A program made the translations under genes and the position numbers. Shown piece by piece: positions 16,769-24,989 of a DNA stretch of 64,000 bases (the stretch's first letter is position 1; the number at the start of each line of letters is the position of its first letter). The DNA comes from Donghicola mangrovi (GTDB taxonomy: Bacteria > Pseudomonadota > Alphaproteobacteria > Rhodobacterales > Rhodobacteraceae), in NCBI RefSeq assembly GCF_013377535.1, contig NZ_JABCJE010000001.1:682001-746000 (forward strand), given 5' to 3'. The notes beneath the pieces are model-generated. The model ran no database searches. It saw only the letters and a program-made list of their open reading frames with translations, and was not told the DNA's origin.

Positions 16769-17362
16769 TTATCCCTCTGTACCAGTCGCCCCGATGGTCT
16801 GCGGAGCGTTGAAAAAATCGGAAACAAGGCGGCTGATCTGGTCCTGAACCGCGTCCAGATCGATGATTTTCGTCGTATCGCCAAAACGGATCTCGGCGCG
16901 GCCGGTGCCCAGAGATTGGTCTTCGATCACCGTTAGATCTGGCCAGTTGCTCGGGTCCAACAGGTGGTCGACATCGCTGGCCATGCCTTCGGGAACGGCG
17001 AGTTTGATCGCGTTGGATAGGGAGTCAGAGGCCATGGCCTCTAGCGTTTCGACGACCATCGGGGCCAAGGCGGGTCGCAGTGCATTCGGAAGGATTGCGG
17101 TTAGAACGCCTTCGATCAGGGGACGTAATTCCCGCAGGGTTTGCTGCTGCATTTCGGTGCGGGCGAACGCGAAATCTTTCAGGCTTTCGGCGACTTTGGC
17201 GCGGTGATCGGCCTGTTCATCCTTGTTCGCTTTGACCGCATCGGCCCAACCTGCGTTGTACCCTTCTTCGAAGGAATCAAGGTTAAGGCCGGTTGCTTGC
17301 TCGGGAATATCCTCAATCACGGGCGATGGACCGAAATCCATAAGCAGCGATCCGATACTCAT
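16769..17362 (-). CDS. fliH: FliH-like flagellar export ATPase regulator
   Basis: The 197-residue protein lies between fliF and fliN, where fliH is expected. The N-terminus (LDSFEEGYNAGWADAVKAN) resembles the FliH/HrpE start, followed by a helical coiled-coil section (about 45-85) and a C-terminal alpha/beta domain with VPEGMASDVDHLL and LGTGRAEIRFGDTTKIIDLDAVQDQISRLV (quoted parts are discontinuous in function). FliH binds the ATPase FliI and inhibits it. Sequence conservation in this family is low, so the call relies partly on position. It overlaps fliF by 4 bases (ATGA). Confidence 0.75.
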   Translation of the reverse strand: MSIGSLLMDFGPSPVIEDIPEQATGLNLDSFEEGYNAGWADAVKANKDEQADHRAKVAESLKDFAFARTEMQQQTLRELRPLIEGVLTAILPNALRPALAPMVVETLEAMASDSLSNAIKLAVPEGMASDVDHLLDPSNWPDLTVIEDQSLGTGRAEIRFGDTTKIIDLDAVQDQISRLVSDFFNAPQTIGATGTEG

Positions 17363-18927
17363 GTTTCCTGCTCCTTCTCGTCCTCAAGCCAGTTGCGCAG
17401 AATCGTCATGGTTTCGTCTTTTCTGGCATCAATCAGAGCCCGCATTCGCGTCACGGGATCATCAGAGGCCTCCATCGAGGGTCCGCCGATATCCGTAGAC
17501 AGGGGTTGAAAACCCAGGCCATCGTCGATTTCCCCGTCAAGCGGCGCCATCCCGAAGCCCCCCATGGGAAGTTCGGCCAACTGCGGCAGCTCGATCGGTT
17601 CGGGTTTGCGCAGCAGTGGGCGCAGGACAAACAGGCCCAGAACCAGCGCCACGAGTGCCAGAATGCCCATGCGGATCACCGAATTTGCGGATGGCGCAGA
17701 GGCCGCCAGCCAACCGGGGGCAGGAGTCGCGGCAGCGGTTTCGGCCCCCACAAAGGCCATAGACTGAACGGTGATCTCGTCACCGCGCCCTTCGTCAAAT
17801 CCGACGATATCCTCGACCAAGGCGGTCAGGGCGGTCATTTCATCGGTGTCACGGGGGACGATTGCGCCGTCCTCTCCGGCAACGCCGTTAACCAAAACCG
17901 CAACGGTCAGACGTTTGATCGCGCCGGGGGTGCGCAGGACTTCGCGGCGGGTTTCCGAGACTTCGTAATTCACCCGCTCGACTGTTTCGTTCGAGTTTTC
18001 CGACGAATCCCCACCGTTCGCGCCCGCATTTTCAGGTAAATCCGACGCGACGGTCATGCCTGCCTCGGAATTGCGTGCAGTGGCCGAGTTTTCTTGGGTT
18101 TCACTGCTGATCGCGACGCGGCTGTCAGGATCCACCAGCCGTTCGACAATCGATTCGCGTTCCGTGACGCGCTCGATACTGACCTCGACCACGGCGTTAC
18201 CGGCCCCGACGCGGGCCTCTAGCATCCGCTCGACCCGGGCGGCCATACGCTCGGCGGCGGTGCCGTCCTCGGTCACGAAATCCTCGTCTGATTTGGCCGA
18301 GATCAGCTTGCCACGTTCATCAATAATGGCTACGTTTTCGGGCTCTAGTCCGGTCACAGCAGAGGCGACCAGAAACTGCAAAGCCTTGGCATGCGAGGCG
18401 CTGATCACCGCGCCGCCCTGCAATTTCAAAGAGACGGAGGCACTGGCAGCGGCGCTGCGGCGGAACGGCGACTTGTCTTCTTGCGAGATGTGGACGCGGG
18501 CCGACCGGATCTGGGGACTGGCCTGAATGGTGCGGGCCAATTCACCTTCTTTTGCACGCAAATACGTGGCGTTGAACATCTGGGTGGTCGTCCCAAATCC
18601 GTTCAGATCATCCAGCAGCTCATAACCCGACACGCCCGAATCCGGCAGGCCCTGACTGGCCAAGGACAGCCGCAGCGAGTCGCGCTGGGTCTCATCCACG
18701 AAAATGCTGGTCCCCTGAATGCGATAGGGGACGTTCTGGCTGTCCAGACTCTGGGTGATTTCACCGGCGCTGGCCGGATCAAGACCCCCATAAAGCAGCA
18801 CCATACTGGGCCGACTCACGAAAAAAACGAGGGAAAGGATTGCGGCAAAAGTCCCGATCGTAGCCGCCACGACCATGATCTGCTTTCGACTGTCAAAGCT
18901 GTTCCACATTGTAATGAATTGCTGCAC
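17359..18927 (-). CDS. fliF: Flagellar MS-ring protein FliF
   Basis: The 522-residue protein starts at GTG 18927 (read as Met-Gln-Gln-Phe-Ile-Thr), 5 bases after a clear GGAGG. A 21-codon-longer frame from ATG 18990 has no ribosome binding site. The first transmembrane helix is at about 17-37 (VVAATIGTFAAILSLVFFVS). The YscJ/FliF periplasmic domain follows (GLDPASAGEITQSLDSQNVPYRI and LDDLNGFGTTTQMFNATYLRAKEGELARTI regions), then the second helix near 430-450 and a cytoplasmic C-terminus ending LEDEKEQET that would contact FliG. It is the base of the rotor. Confidence 0.93.
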   Translation of the reverse strand: MQQFITMWNSFDSRKQIMVVAATIGTFAAILSLVFFVSRPSMVLLYGGLDPASAGEITQSLDSQNVPYRIQGTSIFVDETQRDSLRLSLASQGLPDSGVSGYELLDDLNGFGTTTQMFNATYLRAKEGELARTIQASPQIRSARVHISQEDKSPFRRSAAASASVSLKLQGGAVISASHAKALQFLVASAVTGLEPENVAIIDERGKLISAKSDEDFVTEDGTAAERMAARVERMLEARVGAGNAVVEVSIERVTERESIVERLVDPDSRVAISSETQENSATARNSEAGMTVASDLPENAGANGGDSSENSNETVERVNYEVSETRREVLRTPGAIKRLTVAVLVNGVAGEDGAIVPRDTDEMTALTALVEDIVGFDEGRGDEITVQSMAFVGAETAAATPAPGWLAASAPSANSVIRMGILALVALVLGLFVLRPLLRKPEPIELPQLAELPMGGFGMAPLDGEIDDGLGFQPLSTDIGGPSMEASDDPVTRMRALIDARKDETMTILRNWLEDEKEQET

Positions 18928-18983
18928 ATGCACCTCCGGAGCGCCGACTTCTGCCTGACAAATTCCGTTTTGAGGGATCACGC

Positions 18984-18998
18984 TTAACAATCGGTTAG
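18984..18998 (+). promoter_or_regulatory. CtrA-box-like site between fliF and fliL
   Basis: TTAA (18984-18987), CAATCGG, TTAG (18995-18998) differs by one base from TTAA-N7-TTAA. It sits in the 112-base divergent region between the fliF start (18927) and the fliL start (19040), where one site could serve both operons. Confidence 0.4.
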
Positions 18999-19039
18999 CT
19001 TCTGCCGCCCATAACTGTTTTCCGTAGCAGGAGATGGCG

Positions 19040-19513
19040 ATGAGCGATCAAACAGCAGAAACAGAAGCGAAAAAGGGCGGCTCGGGGCTGGTTCTGGGGC
19101 TGATTCTGGCAGTGATTGGTGCGGCTGGGGGATATGCGGCCGTCGGGCTGGATCTGCTGGGCTTGCGTCACGTTCCAGAGGTCGCCGCGGACCATGGATA
19201 TGTCGCGCCGGCCGCGGGTGTGTTCCTCGAGATTCCCCAGATCATCGTGATGAATGGCCCGTTTCTGTCGGGTCGGCATCTTCGGTTTCGCGGCAGCCTA
19301 GAGGTGCGTCCCGAAGATGCGGAGCAAGTGCAGATTCTGATGCCTCGCGTTGTCGACGCCCTGCAAAATTTCCTGCGGTCGGTGAAGGCCGAGTACTTCG
19401 ACTATCCCGACGCGATCGACCAGTTCCGCGATCACATGCGCCTGCGCGTCATTGACGTGATCGGCGAGGCGCCACTGATCGACCTTCTGATCCTGGAACT
19501 TGTCCCTAACTAA
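19040..19513 (+). CDS. fliL: Flagellar basal body-associated protein FliL
   Basis: The 157-residue protein starts MSDQTAETEAKKGG. AGGAG lies 6 bases before the ATG at 19040, whereas the ATG at 19034 directly abuts it. One transmembrane helix is at about 15-38 (GLVLGLILAVIGAAGGYAAVGLDLL, in part), followed by a periplasmic domain with FLEIPQIIVMNGPFL, RFRGSLEVRPEDAEQV and VVDALQNFLRSVKAEYFDYPDAIDQFRDHM. The periplasmic domain is stomatin-like in the family and supports stator assembly. It is the first gene of a long plus-strand operon. Confidence 0.9.
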   Translation: MSDQTAETEAKKGGSGLVLGLILAVIGAAGGYAAVGLDLLGLRHVPEVAADHGYVAPAAGVFLEIPQIIVMNGPFLSGRHLRFRGSLEVRPEDAEQVQILMPRVVDALQNFLRSVKAEYFDYPDAIDQFRDHMRLRVIDVIGEAPLIDLLILELVPN

Positions 19514-19523
19514 GGAACTCGAC

Positions 19524-19865
19524 ATGGAATTTGTCATTGATGCACTTCTTGGGGCCGGTGCGCTTGGGGCCTCGATCTATTGCATGGTGCTCTCGCGCCG
19601 TTTGCGGCAGTTCAACAACTTGGAAAACGGGGTGGGCGGCGCCGTGGCGGTGCTGTCCGCGCAGGTCGATGATCTGACCAAGACGCTCGACAACGCGAAG
19701 GGAACTGCGGATGCCTCTAACAAGTCATTGGAAACACTGACAGAGCGTGCCGAGACCGTCGCCAAGAAGCTGGAGCTGATGGTTGCCTCTATGCACGACA
19801 TGGAGGAGTCGAAACCCGCGCCAGAACCGATCTTTTCCCATCGTATGATGAAGCGGGGTGCGTGA
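19524..19865 (+). CDS. DUF6468 membrane-anchored coiled-coil protein
   Basis: The 113-residue protein starts MEFVIDALLGAGALGASIYCMVLSRRL at ATG 19524 after AAGGAACT. It has one N-terminal transmembrane helix and a coiled-coil region (about 30-95, LENGVGGAVAVLSAQVDDLTKTLDNA and ETLTERAETVAKKLELM). This matches DUF6468, found in alphaproteobacterial flagellar clusters between fliL and the MotE-like gene. Function is unknown. A membrane-proximal scaffold or stator-associated role is an inference from position only. Confidence 0.7.
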   Translation: MEFVIDALLGAGALGASIYCMVLSRRLRQFNNLENGVGGAVAVLSAQVDDLTKTLDNAKGTADASNKSLETLTERAETVAKKLELMVASMHDMEESKPAPEPIFSHRMMKRGA

Positions 19866-20488
19866 TGGCCAAGGCCCGCAAATCCGGTAGCCTGATCGCG
19901 ATTGCCGCGTTGTTCGCGACGGGCGGGTTCCTGAAAATCGGCATGTCGGCCACTCAGGCGGTGGCTTTGGTCCCCGAAATGGCGATCGGGCACAAGGAAG
20001 ATGCCTTTGTCGATTACCGCGAAGAGGAGCTGAAAGATCTGTTCGCGGCGCTGGCAAAGCGCGAGGCTTTTAACGATGCGCGCAGCAAACAGCTTGACGC
20101 GAAAGAGCGCGAGATCGACGCGAAACTCGCCACCCTGGAGGTCAAGAGGGTCGAGGCGCAGGCCTTGATCGCCGAACTTCAAGAAGAGAACGAGCGGCTG
20201 CGCCGAACCATGGGGCAGGGGGAAACCGCCTCGGCCGATGATCTGGAGCAGTTAACCAAGGTTTACGAGGCGATGAAGCCCAAGGACGCGGCGAACCTGT
20301 TTGCAGAGATGGATATGGAGTTTGCCGCCGGTTTCTTGGGCCGGATGAAGCCTCAGGCCGCTGCGGCGGTCATGGGAAACCTGCCCTCGGCCAAAGCCTA
20401 TGCGGTGAGCGCCATTCTGGCCGGTCGAAACGCGAGTTGGGCCAAAGAACATCTGCCCGACCATTCGCCCCGAAGCGTGGAGGATTAA
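19865..20488 (+). CDS. MotE-like protein with MgtE-N-like helical domain
   Basis: The 207-residue protein has an N-terminal hydrophobic segment (about 8-30, signal anchor or signal peptide). A charged coiled coil follows (about 45-115, KQLDAKEREIDAKLATLEVKRVEAQ in part), then a C-terminal MgtE-N-like domain, LTKVYEAMKPKDAANLFAEMD and GFLGRMKPQAAAAVMGNLPSAKAYAVSAIL. This matches MotE, which in Sinorhizobium is a periplasmic chaperone for the stator-associated protein MotC. It starts one base inside the previous gene's stop and precedes motA by two bases. Confidence 0.75.
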   Translation: MAKARKSGSLIAIAALFATGGFLKIGMSATQAVALVPEMAIGHKEDAFVDYREEELKDLFAALAKREAFNDARSKQLDAKEREIDAKLATLEVKRVEAQALIAELQEENERLRRTMGQGETASADDLEQLTKVYEAMKPKDAANLFAEMDMEFAAGFLGRMKPQAAAAVMGNLPSAKAYAVSAILAGRNASWAKEHLPDHSPRSVED

Positions 20489-20490
20489 GC

Positions 20491-21345
20491 ATGATTGGTG
20501 TCGTCGGGATCGCGGTCACGTTCATCATGGTATTCGGGGGCTACTTGTTGGCGGGCGGCAAGATGTCGATCATCATGAAGTCCCTCCCGTTCGAATTCAT
20601 GATGATTGGTGGGTCGGCAGCTGGCGCGTTCCTGCTGAGTAACGACCTGCACACGGTGAAGCACACCATCGGGGACGTCACCAAGGTCTTCAAAGGTGCG
20701 AAATGGACCAAGCAGGATTACTGCGATCTCCTTTGCCTGCTGTACGCGCTGATCAAGATCAGCCGCAAAAGCCCTGTTGACTTGGAAGGTCATATCGAAG
20801 ACCCGGAGAATTCCTCGATCTTTGTGCCTTATCCCAGAATTTTGCAGGACAAAGAGGCGGTTTCCTTGATCTGCGATACCTTTCGCGCGGGAAGCCTGAA
20901 CTATGACGATCCTCATCAGGTCGAAGAGATGCTTGGTAAACGCATCGAGGAGCATGCCAGTAGTCAGTCCCATTCCGGTCATGCGTTGCAGAACGTGGCA
21001 GATGCTTTGCCTGCGCTAGGGATTGTGGCCGCGGTTCTGGGTGTGATCAAAACGATGGCCTCCATCGACCAGCCGCCCGAAGTGCTGGGGGGGCTGATCG
21101 GCGGCGCGCTTGTCGGGACGTTCTTGGGCGTGTTTCTGGCCTACGGGATCGTGGGGCCGTTTTCGGCAAAGGTGACGGCTGCAACCGAAACCGAAGAGAA
21201 ATTTTACACGGTCGTACGTGACGTGCTTGTGGCAGATCTCTTTGGTCACACGCCGAACCTTTGTATCGAAGTGGGTCGGCAGAGCGTGCCGTCTTCCTAT
21301 AGACCCAGCTTCAACGAGGTCGAGGAGGGGCTCAATGCAGCTTAA
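20491..21345 (+). CDS. motA: Flagellar motor stator protein MotA
   Basis: The 284-residue protein starts MIGVVGIAVTFIMVFGGYLLAGG; GGAGG at 20479-20483 sets the start at 20491. There are four membrane helices: 1-20, 32-52, about 170-190 and 200-225. The conserved proline-containing loop LPALGIVAAVLGVIKTMASIDQPPEVLG and GALVGTFLGVFLAYG identify MotA, and the cytoplasmic loop is charged. With MotB it forms the proton-driven stator. The stop overlaps the next gene by 11 bases. motB is not adjacent. Confidence 0.94.
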   Translation: MIGVVGIAVTFIMVFGGYLLAGGKMSIIMKSLPFEFMMIGGSAAGAFLLSNDLHTVKHTIGDVTKVFKGAKWTKQDYCDLLCLLYALIKISRKSPVDLEGHIEDPENSSIFVPYPRILQDKEAVSLICDTFRAGSLNYDDPHQVEEMLGKRIEEHASSQSHSGHALQNVADALPALGIVAAVLGVIKTMASIDQPPEVLGGLIGGALVGTFLGVFLAYGIVGPFSAKVTAATETEEKFYTVVRDVLVADLFGHTPNLCIEVGRQSVPSSYRPSFNEVEEGLNAA

Positions 21346-22264
21346 CCTTGTTGCCTTGGTGATTGGAGTGTGCGGGCTGGCAATGCCAGCAGCAGCTCAG
21401 TCGATCCTGGCGGGTGAGCATGAAGGCTTTACGCGGCTTGCTGTCCGTCAGTTGGGTGATATCGACCCGCGGGTGTCTCTGGAGGATGGGCGGCTTCAGA
21501 TATTTGGCGCAGCGCCTGTTTCGCAGACCGATCTGAAGGACGCATTGAACAAGATCGGCACCAGTCGCATCGGCAGCATAAATGCGAACGATAACGAAAT
21601 CGCGGTAGCCCTGAACTGCGCTTGCGGAACGGAAACGTTCACCCATCAAGGTTACTACGTCATCGATATTTTGGAAAAAGCATCCGAGGAAGTGGCATTT
21701 CCGTTGGTGCCGCACGCCGTTCAAAATACGGAATGGGGGTCTTTTCCTGCGACCTTGTCCGCAAAGTGCCTTCCCGGCACGTGGTGCGAGGAATTTTTGT
21801 CAGAGAGTTCGACCAAGACCACGGAACCCCAGAAGCTCTGTCGTTTCGAAAACTACGTAATTGATTACGCTGCTCTCTCTGCATCCGGTGCCTCGGAAGC
21901 TACTGAACTTAATCGCTATTTTGATCGCGGATGGGTGGACGAAGCACGTCTCGCGTTGAGAGAGGCTTCTGCCGCAGAAGAGTGGTTCATCATGGGCGGC
22001 GCAGAGGCAGAAGCAGGGTCGTGCTTTGAAATGGGCCCCTTGGAGCAAGCGGAGGCTCTGGAGTGGCGTTCGAAAGCCGACCAGCAATCAGACACTTGGT
22101 TAACCGAGAAAACGGCACCCATACAGATACCCGAACCGGTTACACATCCCGAGGCGGTTCAACCAATTTCTAAGCCCGAAGCCATTGCTCGGACGCCTGC
22201 TGACCAGACCCTTCAGGATCGGGTTCAAGCGCTTCTTGACAGCTATCGAGAGGCTGCGCAATGA
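21335..22264 (+). CDS. Cysteine-rich periplasmic protein of unknown family in the stator operon
   Basis: The 309-residue protein starts inside the end of motA at ATG 21335, after GAGGAGGGG. It has a clear signal peptide (MQLNLVALVIGVCGLAMPAAAQ). The mature part has six cysteines: NCACG near residue 95, AKC and TWC near 147-152, KLC near 170 and GSC near 230. The C-terminal part is Pro- and Glu-rich, ending in a helix LQDRVQALLDSYREAAQ. I do not recognise a family. The operon position, after MotE-like and MotA and before FlhA, suggests a stator accessory protein of the MotC/MotF kind; that is inference. Confidence 0.65.
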   Translation: MQLNLVALVIGVCGLAMPAAAQSILAGEHEGFTRLAVRQLGDIDPRVSLEDGRLQIFGAAPVSQTDLKDALNKIGTSRIGSINANDNEIAVALNCACGTETFTHQGYYVIDILEKASEEVAFPLVPHAVQNTEWGSFPATLSAKCLPGTWCEEFLSESSTKTTEPQKLCRFENYVIDYAALSASGASEATELNRYFDRGWVDEARLALREASAAEEWFIMGGAEAEAGSCFEMGPLEQAEALEWRSKADQQSDTWLTEKTAPIQIPEPVTHPEAVQPISKPEAIARTPADQTLQDRVQALLDSYREAAQ

Positions 22265-24315
22265 GGGTTATCGACTCCAGCATCATACTAGCGACTTTTG
22301 CGGCACTGGCATTTGTTTCGCTATTAATGCCCATGCCCTCTGTGCTTTTGGATCTAGGGATGGCGATTTCATTCTCGCTAGCGATCCTGATCCTGTCTCT
22401 GGTTTTGCTAACCCCGAGCGCATCCGAATTTATCGCTTTCCCCCAATTTATCCTAATTTCTCTGATTTTTAGGGTCTATATCAACATTGCCTCGACCAAA
22501 CTGATCCTAACCGCGGGCGAATACGGCGAGAAGGTTGCGGGGCAGACCCTATACGGTTTCGCGTCGTTCGTGATGGGCGAAGGCTTGCACATCGGGATCG
22601 TGGTGTTCGTCATCTTCACCCTCTTGAATTTTCTGGTGCTTTCCAAGGGCTCTTCCCGAATGGCCGAAGTGTCCGCGCGCTTTTCGCTGGACGCGATGCC
22701 GGGCAAGCAAATGGCCATCGACGCCGACCTGGCTTCGGGCGCGATCACCCACGAAGATGCGTCGCAACGGCGTGATAGCCTGTCCAAGGAAAGCTCCTTT
22801 TACGGAGCCCTCGATGGTGTGGCGAAATTCGTAAAGGGCGATGCCGTTCTGGGCCTGTTGCTGACCGCCATTAACCTGATTATCGGGGTCGGATTTGGGG
22901 TGTTGACCTATGGCATGGCCTTGGGCGAGTCCCTGAAGCTTTACGCATTTCTGACGATTGGTGATGGTTTCGTCTCGCAAATTCCTTCTTTGATTATTTC
23001 GTTTGCGACAGGCTTGTTGCTGGCCAAAGGGCCGGATCGCAAGCCAACCTCAAACGCGATTGCTCATCAAATTCGGTCTCGGAAAGAGGTCCTGTTGGCT
23101 GTTTCGATGGTGTGCGCGGCTCTGGCTTTGGTCCCTGGCCTGCCGACCATTCCGTTTCTCTTCGTGTCGGGCTCTGCCGCTGCGATGTGGTTTTACGCGT
23201 CCCAAGACATCGAGCCTGAATTGGAAACTTCCAACGAGCAGGACGCAGAAATCCACGTCGATAAAATCGAAGATCTGCTTGAGGCCGATGATATCCTGAT
23301 CAAGGTTTCAGGAACGATTTCGCGCTCTTTGCTTCGGGCGGATTCTGGTATCGAACAGCGCATCCGGCCCCTACGAATGCACATCGCCGAGAAGTTCGGG
23401 CTACTCATCCCTCAGGTGCGCATCGCCGAAGACAGTGTACTGCGGGACAACATTTACGAAATTCACCTTCACGGCGCCAAAGTCGCTTGGGGGGAATTGC
23501 AAGGGAATGACGTCCTGGTCCTGCTAGACCAAGCTGACGGGCGCGAGGGCACTCGCGATCCCGTCTATGGAGCTCCCGCGAAATGGTATCCCTCTTTGGA
23601 AAAAGAAGAGCTGGCACTTTCAGGATTTACCGTTCTGACAGGCGAAGAGGTTTTGCTCACGCATCTGATGGATGTGGCGACGAATAATCTGGACACCCTG
23701 ATGACTGCCAAGACGCTGAAGCAGACCTTGAACTCTCTGGTGCGACAGTCGGATCCTGTGAAAGCAGAGGGCATCAAGCTATGCCTCAGCGATGCTATTC
23801 CCGACAAAATTCCCAACGAATATCTGCTGGATATTCTCAAAGGTTTGTTGTCCGAAGGGATTTCTATCCGCGGATTCAGCACAATTCTGGACGCAGCGGT
23901 CGAGGCAAAATCCAGCGGTTTCCGAGGGGAAAATGCGGTCGAATTCGTACGACAGAGGATCAACCTTCAGGTGCTGGACGCCGCCTTTGATGGAGCCCAT
24001 GACACCCAAGCCATCACTCTTGATCCTAGGTGGGAAGACCTGTTTTCGCAAAGCGAAGTTGGAGCCACCGGTCAGCCAAGCTTTGTCGCTATCCAGCCCG
24101 AGGAGTTAAAGCGACTGTCGGCGCGCCTTTTCGAAGCGGCAAGCCGCTCAACAAGGTCCGGCTTGAGCGTTGTATTGGTGGTGAGCGCAAAGCGCAGACG
24201 CTATCTGCGGTCTGTTCTGGATGCATCTCAAATAAAACTACCCGTTGTGTCATTCGAGGAACTTGGATCGGGAGCGAATATCAAGTTCAAAGATGTAATT
24301 CCCTTCGATGCCTGA
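22261..24315 (+). CDS. flhA: Flagellar export gate protein FlhA
   Basis: The 684-residue protein overlaps the preceding gene by ATGA. The N-terminal half has about eight transmembrane helices, with the family motif FPQFILISLIFRVYINIASTKLIL and the FHIPEP-type cytoplasmic loop RFSLDAMPGKQMAIDADL. The cytoplasmic C-terminal domain includes HLHGAKVAWGEL, THLMDVATNNLDTLMTAKTLKQTL and VLVVSAKRRRYLRSVLD. It forms the nonameric export ring that binds chaperone-substrate complexes. Length is close to the family norm of about 690. Confidence 0.96.
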   Translation: MRVIDSSIILATFAALAFVSLLMPMPSVLLDLGMAISFSLAILILSLVLLTPSASEFIAFPQFILISLIFRVYINIASTKLILTAGEYGEKVAGQTLYGFASFVMGEGLHIGIVVFVIFTLLNFLVLSKGSSRMAEVSARFSLDAMPGKQMAIDADLASGAITHEDASQRRDSLSKESSFYGALDGVAKFVKGDAVLGLLLTAINLIIGVGFGVLTYGMALGESLKLYAFLTIGDGFVSQIPSLIISFATGLLLAKGPDRKPTSNAIAHQIRSRKEVLLAVSMVCAALALVPGLPTIPFLFVSGSAAAMWFYASQDIEPELETSNEQDAEIHVDKIEDLLEADDILIKVSGTISRSLLRADSGIEQRIRPLRMHIAEKFGLLIPQVRIAEDSVLRDNIYEIHLHGAKVAWGELQGNDVLVLLDQADGREGTRDPVYGAPAKWYPSLEKEELALSGFTVLTGEEVLLTHLMDVATNNLDTLMTAKTLKQTLNSLVRQSDPVKAEGIKLCLSDAIPDKIPNEYLLDILKGLLSEGISIRGFSTILDAAVEAKSSGFRGENAVEFVRQRINLQVLDAAFDGAHDTQAITLDPRWEDLFSQSEVGATGQPSFVAIQPEELKRLSARLFEAASRSTRSGLSVVLVVSAKRRRYLRSVLDASQIKLPVVSFEELGSGANIKFKDVIPFDA

Positions 24316-24985
24316 GCTGCAACTAGCGACCTTTTTTACGATTTTTCTCAAGGCTGGAGGGTTTATCGCCTTCGCCCCGATCGTGAATGACCTCAAAATC
24401 CCAGTAGTGGTAAAAACGGTATTGGCCTTGGGCTATACAATCATTTTGTATCCAGAGACGCCGGATCTCATTGAACTCGATCTGCTTGAAGTTATAAGAG
24501 GCGTGACTTTCGGATGCCTATTGGGTCTGTGCGCTAGGTTGCCAATTTTCATCCTGCACATGGCGATATCTGCATTTGGTCAATCCTACAGTCTATCCCA
24601 GTATTTAAATACGAGTCAGGACATAGCGGCAGGTGTTCTTGGGGAAATCTATAAGTGGTGCGTTTGCGGGGTGCTTGCTTCTAGTGGCGCGATTTGGGTC
24701 GGACTGGTTGGCCTTCAGATGTCTCCCAATATTGATCTTAAATCGATTTTCGATTTGATTGACTGGTTGACGGAAGTTGCATTGCAAGTTGTCGCACCCT
24801 TTCTTTTGTTTTCGGTCATATTTAACCTGATCAGTGGCTTCGTGAATAGGGCTATGCCGCAACTGATGGTGATGTTGGTTTTTGCGCCGCTATCTGTCTT
24901 TCTGGCGGTTCTTTTTAATATGGAATTCTTGAAGCCAATCGTTGTGGTTTGGGTGGATGGCCTCCTAAAGCTGTTCGAGGTATGA
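24308..24985 (+). CDS. fliR: Flagellar export gate protein FliR (short)
   Basis: The 225-residue membrane protein overlaps flhA by 8 bases and precedes flhB, the usual place for fliR. About six hydrophobic segments are present, with AFAPIVNDLKIPVVVKTVLALGYTIILYP near residues 20-50, similar to the FliR start, and INL-type C-terminal helices with NRAMPQLMVMLVFAPLSVF. It is roughly 25-30 residues shorter than typical FliR, and the gene is distinctly AT-rich compared with its neighbours. FliR would complete the FliPQR channel. Confidence rests on topology, the central NRAMPQ motif and position. Confidence 0.82.
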   Translation: MPELQLATFFTIFLKAGGFIAFAPIVNDLKIPVVVKTVLALGYTIILYPETPDLIELDLLEVIRGVTFGCLLGLCARLPIFILHMAISAFGQSYSLSQYLNTSQDIAAGVLGEIYKWCVCGVLASSGAIWVGLVGLQMSPNIDLKSIFDLIDWLTEVALQVVAPFLLFSVIFNLISGFVNRAMPQLMVMLVFAPLSVFLAVLFNMEFLKPIVVVWVDGLLKLFEV

Positions 24986-24989
24986 TGCT

